A stretch of 6,839 bases of DNA, taken from NCBI GenBank assembly GCA_021199865.1, contig JAJQHG010000024.1, forward strand, positions 1 through 6,839, read 5' to 3'. Below are positions 1 to 5,710 of the stretch, one piece after another (position 1 is the first letter of the stretch; each line of letters starts with the position of its first letter). Position numbers and translations under genes: made by a program. Origin of the DNA: Methanosphaera sp. (GTDB lineage Archaea; Methanobacteriota; Methanobacteria; Methanobacteriales; Methanobacteriaceae). The notes under the pieces were generated by a model, which did no database searches, had not been told where the DNA came from, and worked only from the letters and a program-made list of their open reading frames with translations.

Positions 1-24
1 AAATGGTTCTCTAAAGGGGTACAA
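1..24 (-). terminator. candidate 3' signal downstream of the last GT4 gene
   Basis: Five nucleotides past the TAA stop the transcript strand reads CCCCTTTAG (19-11), similar to the C-run plus T stretch that follows the epimerase. The window ends before any longer T tract can be seen, so its function is uncertain. Confidence 0.3.
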
Positions 25-1173
25 TTAATCATACATAATATCCTTATAGTAGCCAAGAGTCTTACTAGTAATATTATCCCAATCATAACTACTAGCAAAC
101 TCCATACACCTCTTTCTTTGAGTACTAGAGATACCATTAGCCATAATACTACTAATACATCTAGCAAGAGCCTCTACATCATCCCTAACAACCCATCCAT
201 TATCAGAGCCAATCAAATCCTTAGCAGCATTCATAGGACTATCAATAGTAATAACAGGACTACCACAACAATTAGCCTCAATAACCACTATACCAAAGCC
301 CTCCCTAATAGATGGTAGAACAAAAACATCACAATTCTTCATATTAAAGTATAATTCAAATTGTTCTTCATAGAAATCTCTAAAAGTAATATTATCCTCT
401 AAACCAAATTCAACTACAAGATCACCTAGACAATCTCTTGTTGGACCCTCACCAACAATTAAACAACTAATATCAGGATAATCCTCTCTAACAATACTAA
501 TTGATTTAATTAATAAATCCACATGCTTTTCTGGAATAAATCGTCCAGCATAGATCACATTAAAATGTTCTTTACTAGCATCTAACCTCTTTATTATAGA
601 GGTATCTACTCCATTAGCAATAATCATCTTATTTCCAGGGTCATGATTCATAAGCATATTCTTCTGTGTTAGCTTACTTACACAGACAACATTAGGTGTT
701 AAATGGAATATTCCCTTCTCAACTATCTTACCAAATATTCCCAGGCTTCCTAGATAATCATACCAGTAATCATTCCAGACCTCATGTACAGTTATTACTA
801 GCTTAGACTTATTCATAAGAGTTCTAGCCCAACTACTATAGCATGAAAAGTAGGGGAATCCCTGACAATCAATAATATCATATCCTGAAAGATTAGTTCT
901 AAGTATACACATAGCAAAGTATAATGCTTCCTTAATTGAGCGCGTATTATTCTGGGTGTATAGTTCCATAGGCTTTCCAACACTATGATATGAAATATTA
1001 TTATACTTAATATTTTCCTGGTTTCTATACTCCTCACTATCCATCCAGTGTCCTAGAGAGTATATGTGAACATCATGATCACGTGCTAGGCGTGTTGCTA
1101 TCTCATAGATTCTACGTTCTGCTCCACCAGTATTCCATGGATATGCTGTATCATATATAAATGCTATCTTCAT
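25..1173 (-). CDS. glycosyltransferase family 4 (GT-B fold), canonical motifs
   Basis: Predicted retaining glycosyltransferase of 382 aa and the most canonical of the four GT4 proteins here. The N-terminal half has the GGAER acceptor loop (16-20), SGYDIIDCQG (96-105) and TVHEVW (128-133). The linker is IIANGVD (184-190). The donor half holds YAGRFIPEKH (208-217) with R211 and K216 for the nucleotide phosphates, CLIVGEGP (237-244), ITFRDF (262-267) and the intact E-x7-E motif REGFGIVVIEA (290-300) with E291 and E299. The C-terminal DWDN helix (364-367) ends the fold. I start at ATG 1173, which has GGTG 6 nt upstream. The TTG 12 nt further upstream (1185) is in frame but sits in an oligo-T run without a ribosome binding site of its own. 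It follows the GT2 gene after 44 nt and is probably co-transcribed with it. Donor and acceptor are not predictable from what is visible. Confidence 0.92.
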   Translation of the reverse strand: MKIAFIYDTAYPWNTGGAERRIYEIATRLARDHDVHIYSLGHWMDSEEYRNQENIKYNNISYHSVGKPMELYTQNNTRSIKEALYFAMCILRTNLSGYDIIDCQGFPYFSCYSSWARTLMNKSKLVITVHEVWNDYWYDYLGSLGIFGKIVEKGIFHLTPNVVCVSKLTQKNMLMNHDPGNKMIIANGVDTSIIKRLDASKEHFNVIYAGRFIPEKHVDLLIKSISIVREDYPDISCLIVGEGPTRDCLGDLVVEFGLEDNITFRDFYEEQFELYFNMKNCDVFVLPSIREGFGIVVIEANCCGSPVITIDSPMNAAKDLIGSDNGWVVRDDVEALARCISSIMANGISSTQRKRCMEFASSYDWDNITSKTLGYYKDIMYD

Positions 1174-1179
1174 AGTATA

Positions 1180-1191
1180 CACCAAAAAAAA
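1180..1191 (-). promoter_or_regulatory. T8 run joined to the GGTG ribosome binding site of the last GT4 gene
   Basis: The transcript strand reads T8 (1191-1184) immediately followed by GGTG (1183-1180), 6 nt from ATG 1173. The GGTG supports that ATG over the upstream TTG at 1185. The T8 run follows a C-rich stretch after the GT2 stop, so the 44-nt gap could act as a partial terminator between the two genes. Confidence 0.5.
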
Positions 1192-1217
1192 GAATTAAAA
1201 TGTTGAAGGGAGGGGAA

Positions 1218-1907
1218 TTATTCACTAAATCTGCGTGTTAACATATACTTAATATGTCTATATCCATCATCAAAAGAGCTAAGTTTTGCTTCTCCACCGC
1301 CACGTTTCCTGTAGGATATAGGTATCTCTTTAATATTTAGATTCTTCTCTTTTGCCTCGATTACCATCTCTATAGCAAACTCCATACCATCAGCTTTGAG
1401 TTCCATCTTTTCTAGTGATTCTTTTGTAAATGCTCTCATACCACAATGTGTATCAGAGTAATCTGAACCAAATAATATGTTTAACATCTTTGTTAGCATA
1501 GGATTACCAATGTATTGGTGGAGTGCAGGCATAGCTCCTTTCTCTATTGTTCCCTTAAAGCGTGAGCCTATAACAAAGTCATATTTATCCTCATTAATAG
1601 TGTTAATAAATAGCATTGATTGATCAAGAGGATATGTTCCATCAGCATCACCCATTATTATAATATCGCCCTCTGCTTCACTAAAACCACGCTTATATGC
1701 ATTACCATATCCTCTATTCTTCTCTAACACTACTCTAGCACCAGCATCACTAGCCTCCTGGGCAGTATTATCGGTAGAGTTATTATTCACAACAATTATT
1801 TCTACATCGTAATTCGCATTTCTTATCTCATCAATAGGTATGCTTTTAATTGTTGATCCTACTACACCTTCCTCGTTGAGTGCTGGTATAACAAATGAAA
1901 CTTTCAT
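1218..1907 (-). CDS. glycosyltransferase family 2, polyprenyl-phosphate hexose synthase-like
   Basis: Predicted GT-A enzyme of 229 aa, the size of a minimal soluble catalytic domain. Visible family-2 motifs are FVIPALNEE (5-13), VVNNNSTDNT (39-48), NRGYGNAYKRGF (64-75) and the metal-binding GDADG at 86-90 with D87-A-D89. FVIGSRF (111-117), SDTHCGMRAF (151-160), MEFAIEM (175-181) and EIPISYRKR (194-202) follow. This order matches dolichol/polyprenyl-phosphate mannose or glucose synthases (DPM1/ALG5-like), which move hexose from GDP- or UDP-sugar to a lipid phosphate. No transmembrane segment follows the catalytic domain, so it would be a peripheral membrane enzyme like single-domain DPM1. The ATG has an AGGGAT site 7 nt upstream. 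A 94-nt gap with promoter-like elements separates it from the preceding GT4, so it may begin its own transcript with the GT4 that follows. Direct transfer to a growing glycan is the alternative role. Confidence 0.9.
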   Translation of the reverse strand: MKVSFVIPALNEEGVVGSTIKSIPIDEIRNANYDVEIIVVNNNSTDNTAQEASDAGARVVLEKNRGYGNAYKRGFSEAEGDIIIMGDADGTYPLDQSMLFINTINEDKYDFVIGSRFKGTIEKGAMPALHQYIGNPMLTKMLNILFGSDYSDTHCGMRAFTKESLEKMELKADGMEFAIEMVIEAKEKNLNIKEIPISYRKRGGGEAKLSSFDDGYRHIKYMLTRRFSE

Positions 1908-1927
1908 ATTAATAATCCCTAACTTTT

Positions 1928-1938
1928 GTCATAATGAC
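1928..1938. promoter_or_regulatory. short palindrome, possible operator
   Basis: GTCAT-A-ATGAC is a perfect 5-bp inverted repeat around one central base. It lies between the nearer TATA-like box and the GT2 ribosome binding site, where archaeal repressors often bind. It is short and seen once, so the regulatory role is only a suggestion. Confidence 0.25.
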
Positions 1939-1943
1939 TATAA

Positions 1944-1983
1944 TATATAATTTATGTTAATTATTATATAATTCATTTATGTT
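1944..1983 (-). repeat. imperfect tandem direct repeat with two TATA-like boxes (candidate promoter of the GT2 gene)
   Basis: On the plus strand, tatataatttatgtt (1944-1958) recurs as tatataattcatttatgtt (1965-1983), the second copy having a 4-nt insertion. The copies begin 21 bp apart, two helical turns. On the transcript strand each carries an AATTATATA box, predicting transcription starts near 1923 and 1944 and leaders of about 15 and 36 nt before the GT2 start. The region occupies much of the 94-nt gap after the third GT4 gene. AT richness makes a chance repeat possible. Confidence 0.45.
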
Positions 1984-2001
1984 TTACTACTTAATATAGA
2001 A

Positions 2002-3201
2002 CTAGTAATTTAATCCATTATCATCATGTATCACTGATTCAATAATCTCCTTTAGTTGATTTATTGATGAATCCCATGAATAATTATCCTCAACAAATCT
2101 TCGAGCATTACTACTTATATAGTTATAGTAATCATTATCCTCTAATAGTTTTATTATAGAGCTACTAAACTCCTCTGGAGTATCTGCTAAGAGGTAGTTC
2201 TCCTGATTTATGGCATTTATACCACTTATACCTCTACTTGTTGATACAACAGCTAGTTGCATACTCATAGCCTCAAGTACCTTATTCTTTATACCAGTAC
2301 CTGAAACCATTGGTGTAACAAATATTACTCCAGGATGCAGATATTCTCTAACATCATCAACTGTTCCTGTAACATGGATTGATTCACCATCAAGACTCTT
2401 AACATACTCTGATGGATTTCGTCCAACAATATAGAAATCAACATTATACTCATCTAATACTCTAGGATATACATCATTTATGAAGTACTTAATAGCATCA
2501 TTATTTGGTGGTGTGGACATATCACCTAGAAATACTAGTTTCCTACTATAATCACAACTATTATTCTTGAAGTATTCTATATCAACACCATTAGGAATAA
2601 CATTAATAGGACAGTTAACATGTCTAGATAATAATTTTTTATCCTCCATGTTTACTAGTATGCATCTATCAAAATTATTATATGTTTTCTCATAATTTCT
2701 AGTCTTTATATAGTTAGCATACCAGTATAGTTTTGATGTTAGGTTATCAGACTTCTTATACATATTATATTGATAGTCACTTACAGCATCAAAAGCATAC
2801 ACTATTTTTGGTATACTAGTATTCTTAACATAGAATGCCATTGGCATATCAGTAATTATAGCACTATAATCATTATCATCTATAGTCTTATTGATAGTTT
2901 TACTCATAGAATCATTATAATAGTAGTTAAGAAAGCTGTGCTTCTTAAGATTATCAATACAAACCATATTCTTAGCAGTATATATTAGTTGATCCGTTAT
3001 AGATGAATATGTAGGTATATATAGAAGATTATAACTATGTATGTAGTCTGATATGCTACTTATGGGATATGTATCACTATCAAAGCATACAAGGTCTATA
3101 CTATAATCCTTATGTAGTAATCTTATCATGTGATATAGTGGTAGTGTTGCACCAACACTTAGTGAGGGTACATCATGACATATTAATAGTATTTTATCCA
3201 T
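2002..3201 (-). CDS. glycosyltransferase family 4, PN-D-A subtype (XrtA/PEP-CTERM sugar transferase-like)
   Basis: Predicted GT-B glycosyltransferase of 399 aa. The C-terminal half carries FLGDMSTPPNNDAIKYF (224-240) and GTGIKNKVLEAMSMQLAVVST (301-321). This pattern is typical of the GT4 subgroup in which the usual G-R-x4-K-G phosphate loop is replaced by a G-x-M...P-N-x-D-A loop and the lysines before the second Glu (K305, K307, E310) are kept. VIPNGVDIEYF (201-211) marks the linker; T302 takes the place of the first Glu of E-x7-E. The protein is rich in Asn, Asp, Tyr and Ser and low in Lys (24 of 399), in contrast to the Lys-rich GT4 two genes upstream. I start at ATG 3201, since the in-frame GTG at 3210 lies inside the AGTGAT ribosome binding site. 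The ATG sits within the last codons of the upstream gene, giving an 8-nt overlap. It ends with TAG. Role within glycan assembly is inferred; substrate unknown. Confidence 0.9.
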   Translation of the reverse strand: MDKILLICHDVPSLSVGATLPLYHMIRLLHKDYSIDLVCFDSDTYPISSISDYIHSYNLLYIPTYSSITDQLIYTAKNMVCIDNLKKHSFLNYYYNDSMSKTINKTIDDNDYSAIITDMPMAFYVKNTSIPKIVYAFDAVSDYQYNMYKKSDNLTSKLYWYANYIKTRNYEKTYNNFDRCILVNMEDKKLLSRHVNCPINVIPNGVDIEYFKNNSCDYSRKLVFLGDMSTPPNNDAIKYFINDVYPRVLDEYNVDFYIVGRNPSEYVKSLDGESIHVTGTVDDVREYLHPGVIFVTPMVSGTGIKNKVLEAMSMQLAVVSTSRGISGINAINQENYLLADTPEEFSSSIIKLLEDNDYYNYISSNARRFVEDNYSWDSSINQLKEIIESVIHDDNGLNY

Positions 3202-4330
3202 TATTATCACTAACTATACTTTCATATAACTCTATTATATCCCTAGATACCTTTGTCCATGATAAGTTTTCTCTAATATACTTCTGGCCATTATTTATCT
3301 GTCTAGTTGTTTTCTCTTTATTTTCTAGGGATTCAATAATTGCATCTTTTAGGATGTTACTATCACCATACTCTATAACTGTTCCTGCATTCATAGTCTC
3401 TATTAGTTCTCCAGCTTGTGGTGATACAATAACAGGTGTATCTGATAGTATTGCCTCAAATACTGTTAGGGAGACTCCACCCATATATTTAACACAATTA
3501 ACAAATAAGTCTGCATCATGATAGATACTTATTTTATCTTCTTCATCAATAAATCCTGTGAACACTACACGATCTGTTAGTCCACACTCACCTACTATTC
3601 TTTCTACTTCATCCTTATATTCATTGATTCTACCAGCAATAACTAGTTTATATTCATCATATTTACTAGGTAGCATACTAAATGCTTTAATTAGATAATC
3701 TATTCCCTTTAATTTGTCTAGGCGTCCAAAGTATAGTATATATGGTGAACCAATAACATCTCTATATGAGTCTAGGTTATCAAGACAATCAAAGTCCTCT
3801 ATATTCATACCATTATATATGGTGCTAACAGGCTTATCTGTCATTAATTTATCATACTTAGCCTCATGGTTTGATACAGCAATTACATGGGAAGCATTCT
3901 TCATGATACTATTACCATACACATAGTCATAGAGATACTTGATGAAGGACTTACTAACATCCTTTGGTGTTGATGCATGTGGCATTACAATGTAGGGTAT
4001 ATTATATCTGCGTGCATACTTTGTTACAATATTATTCTGGTATGATCTTAACTCATGTAGATGTATAATATCATAGTTTTCTATGTTATCCTCTAACCAT
4101 TTCTTCATTCTAGGTGAATATATAAATAGTGCTAGGTTAAACTTGTATTCAACTGGAACCATGGTAAGATTATCTATACTGTCAGTGTCCTCTTTATTAT
4201 AATCAAATGTTGTAGTTAATATTGTTACATTGTGTCCCATACTTGTGAACTGTTTAGTTAAATTATAGCACACATTAACATCTCCACCACGCATAAATGA
4301 GAAGTAGGGGATAACTTGTAATATATTCAT
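3194..4330 (-). CDS. glycosyltransferase family 4 (GT-B fold)
   Basis: Predicted retaining glycosyltransferase of 378 aa. The N-terminal acceptor half runs from MNILQVIPYF with an RGGD loop (14-17), YDIIHLHE (86-93) and the domain-linking IYNGMNIEDF (171-180). The donor half contains FGRLDKLKG (201-209), where R203 and K208 would hold the nucleotide diphosphate, then LVIAGR (229-234), VVFTGF (255-260) and MGGVSLTVFEAILSDTPVI (283-301). In that last block the first Glu of E-x7-E is replaced by G284; the second, E292, is present. A C-terminal LSW-led helix returns to the N-domain as in other GT-B enzymes. I start at ATG 4330 and not at the in-frame GTG 9 nt upstream (4339), because that GTG is part of the AGTGAT ribosome binding site. 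The stop overlaps the start of the next GT4 gene by 8 nt, so the two are probably translationally coupled. The sugar specificity is unknown. Confidence 0.9.
   Translation of the reverse strand: MNILQVIPYFSFMRGGDVNVCYNLTKQFTSMGHNVTILTTTFDYNKEDTDSIDNLTMVPVEYKFNLALFIYSPRMKKWLEDNIENYDIIHLHELRSYQNNIVTKYARRYNIPYIVMPHASTPKDVSKSFIKYLYDYVYGNSIMKNASHVIAVSNHEAKYDKLMTDKPVSTIYNGMNIEDFDCLDNLDSYRDVIGSPYILYFGRLDKLKGIDYLIKAFSMLPSKYDEYKLVIAGRINEYKDEVERIVGECGLTDRVVFTGFIDEEDKISIYHDADLFVNCVKYMGGVSLTVFEAILSDTPVIVSPQAGELIETMNAGTVIEYGDSNILKDAIIESLENKEKTTRQINNGQKYIRENLSWTKVSRDIIELYESIVSDNNG
3206..3211 (-). promoter_or_regulatory. ribosome binding site that decides the start of the third GT4 gene
   Basis: AGTGAT on the minus strand, 4 nt from ATG 3201, inside the last codons of the preceding GT4 gene. 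The GTG at 3210-3208 within it is in frame and open, but as a start it would have no ribosome binding site. The sequence ATGGATAA contains both this start and the TAA of the upstream gene. Confidence 0.7.
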
Positions 4331-4334
4331 AGTA

Positions 4335-4340
4335 ATCACT
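4335..4340 (-). promoter_or_regulatory. ribosome binding site that decides the start of the second GT4 gene
   Basis: AGTGAT on the minus strand, 4 nt from ATG 4330. It matches the GGTGAT end of the archaeal consensus complementary to the 16S rRNA tail. The GTG within it is in frame with the gene, so it can be taken for a start codon. Nothing resembling a ribosome binding site lies upstream of that GTG, only a T7 run. Confidence 0.7.
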
Positions 4341-4343
4341 CAT

Positions 4344-4350
4344 AAAAAAA
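4344..4350 (-). other. oligo-T run (T7) in the gap between two GT4 genes
   Basis: On the transcript strand the 34-nt gap reads CTCTCCATC shortly after the stop and then T7, directly before the AGTGAT site. In archaea such a run can cause partial termination, which would lower expression of the next two GT4 genes relative to the first. The effect is inferred; the run itself is plain in the sequence. Confidence 0.45.
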
Positions 4351-4364
4351 TAGTAGATGGAGAG

Positions 4365-5591
4365 TTATATTTCCTTTAAGAGTATGTCTAGTACCAGGTT
4401 TTCTAGTATACTCTCGAATTTTAGTGTAACATTCTTCCAGTCATTATCCTCAACAAAGCCGTGTCCTTGACTTCCAACATTAATAATATCACGTTTATTC
4501 TTAAACTTTGTATCAATAACCTTTAGTACATCCTCTGGCTTATCAATATAGACTAATCCATTGTTTTCACCAAACTCTGCTACTAGTCCTGGTAGACGTG
4601 TTGCAATAACAGGCTTCTTCATAGCCATGTACTCATAGATCTTAATTGGTACAATATCCTGCATTATGACTTCATCCTTATATGCTGGTAGTATACATAT
4701 ATCACTTGCACCAATAAGATCAGGCATTAACTTATACTTCTGGCGACCAGTAAGAATTAATTGATCCTCCATATCATACTTGTTCCTAATTAATTCTAAT
4801 GCCTTGTATGCATCACCATCACCAGTGATCATGAGCTTAATGTTCTTATATTTCTCCTTATTCTTTCCAAGTGCTATAGCTAACTCTTTTAGTCCAGCAA
4901 AGTCATATAGGAATCCCATAAAGAATAATACAATATCATCATTCTTAATGTGATAATATTTACGTAACTTAAATCCATTATGTTGCTTGTAATTAAATTG
5001 TTTAAGATTAATACCTGCACCAATAATACTCATATTATGTGGATTGGCACCAAGATCTACAGTTGTCTCATTCAATTTACGGTTAATTGTAATTACATGT
5101 GATGACTTCTTAATAGTTCTCTTGGTAATAGCCTTTCCAAGTGCTCTGAATCTCTTCTCAGGTATAAGATCATATAATACATCAATAAAGTAGTATACAA
5201 ATGGTATATTATTCTTCTTTGCTAGGCTTGCAGCTATATTAGCATTTAGGATGCCGAAACCAACAATAACATCTGGATTAAACTCATTGATCTGTTTTTT
5301 TATTTCCTTTCTATGATAGTATAATATTGATATATAATTTAATACAGGTATTTTAATTATAGGAGGTCTAATAACAGTCACATTACTAGTATTATAAACC
5401 TTCTTATATCCCTTATACACTTCTCTTTTAGTTTTAATACCCTTAGAGGAGGATTCATCACTCTTCCAATCTATAGGATAATCAATTACATGAATCTGGT
5501 GTCCTCTTAGACCTAACAGTTCCATTAGGTGATGTTGTTGATGTGGATTTCTCTTAATCCAGTCAGATTCTTGTACTACTAATATTTTCAT
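4365..5591 (-). CDS. glycosyltransferase family 4 (GT-B fold), WbuB-like subtype
   Basis: Probable sugar transferase of 408 aa acting at the cytoplasmic face of the membrane. The N-terminal Rossmann half starts at MKILVVQESDW and includes the IDVLYDLIPEKR region (136-147), resembling the D-x-x-P-E element of WbuB-type enzymes. The C-terminal donor-binding half has LMITGDGD (253-260), SDICILPA (296-303) and PIKIYEYMAMKKPVI (315-329). Two oddities appear. The usual G-R-x4-K-G donor-phosphate motif reads G-F-x4-A-G at 226-233, and the first acid of the E-x7-E motif is D312, with E320 kept. Both fit a WbuB-like subgroup better than decay. The protein is Lys-rich (48 of 408), unlike its neighbours, with a hydrophobic C-terminal helix (LENLVLDILL) that may touch the membrane. 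The ATG is preceded by an AGTGAT site 3 nt away. The gene is 34 nt from the next GT4 gene, probably the same operon. Acceptor and donor are unknown. Confidence 0.9.
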   Translation of the reverse strand: MKILVVQESDWIKRNPHQQHHLMELLGLRGHQIHVIDYPIDWKSDESSSKGIKTKREVYKGYKKVYNTSNVTVIRPPIIKIPVLNYISILYYHRKEIKKQINEFNPDVIVGFGILNANIAASLAKKNNIPFVYYFIDVLYDLIPEKRFRALGKAITKRTIKKSSHVITINRKLNETTVDLGANPHNMSIIGAGINLKQFNYKQHNGFKLRKYYHIKNDDIVLFFMGFLYDFAGLKELAIALGKNKEKYKNIKLMITGDGDAYKALELIRNKYDMEDQLILTGRQKYKLMPDLIGASDICILPAYKDEVIMQDIVPIKIYEYMAMKKPVIATRLPGLVAEFGENNGLVYIDKPEDVLKVIDTKFKNKRDIINVGSQGHGFVEDNDWKNVTLKFESILENLVLDILLKEI

Positions 5592-5640
5592 ATTATCACT
5601 ATCAGAAATTACTCTCAGTTACTTATTAGATATATTACAT

Positions 5641-5660
5641 GTTACTAATTATATTTTTTT
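5641..5660 (-). promoter_or_regulatory. candidate archaeal promoter for the WbuB-like GT4 gene
   Basis: The minus strand reads AAAAAAATATAATTAG, a purine-rich BRE-like run followed by a TATA-like box. It lies about 60 nt before the ATG, predicting a start near 5628 and a leader of about 36 nt. It sits in the 119-nt gap after the epimerase, the largest gap between genes here. A weaker second candidate (TAATATATC) lies at 5629-5637. Together they suggest that the three-GT4 group can be transcribed separately from the epimerase. Confidence 0.4.
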
Positions 5661-5670
5661 AAAGTTTATA

Positions 5671-5690
5671 GAAAAATAGATTAAAGGGGG
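5671..5690 (-). terminator. candidate archaeal 3'-end signal after the epimerase
   Basis: About 20 nt past the stop, the transcript strand shows CCCCC at 5690-5686, then TTTAATCTATTTTTC with a T5 run at 5676-5672. No convincing hairpin precedes it. Archaeal RNA polymerase stops at U-rich tracts without needing a stem, so this is a plausible but unproven end of the first transcript. The likely promoter of the next gene lies just downstream. Confidence 0.4.
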
Positions 5691-5710
5691 TGATTAAGAA
5701 TTGATATTTC

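Noticed and set aside
813..1037. 74-codon frame on the minus strand inside the last GT4 gene
   Set aside because: It lies wholly within a canonical GT4 gene in another frame, has no ribosome binding site I can see and no recognisable family.
1174..1185. TTG start extending the last GT4 gene by four residues
   Set aside because: The TTG overlaps the T8 run and GGTG site; the ATG 12 nt downstream has correct spacing and the typical MKIAFIYD start of GT4 proteins.
3069..3521. 150-codon open frame on the plus strand across the junction of two GT4 genes
   Set aside because: It is antisense to well-supported GT4 motifs on the minus strand, has no recognisable domain, and open antisense frames are expected from this codon usage.
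4275..4343. Short upstream reading frame (22 codons, ATG at 4343-4341) overlapping the start of the second GT4 gene
   Set aside because: It has no ribosome binding site, as only a T7 run precedes it, and the ATG lies just before the AGTGAT site of the real gene.
5592..5710. Possible small RNA or hairpin terminator in the 119-nt gap after the epimerase
   Set aside because: I could not find a stable stem; the gap is better explained by a U-rich 3' signal and a TATA-like promoter.
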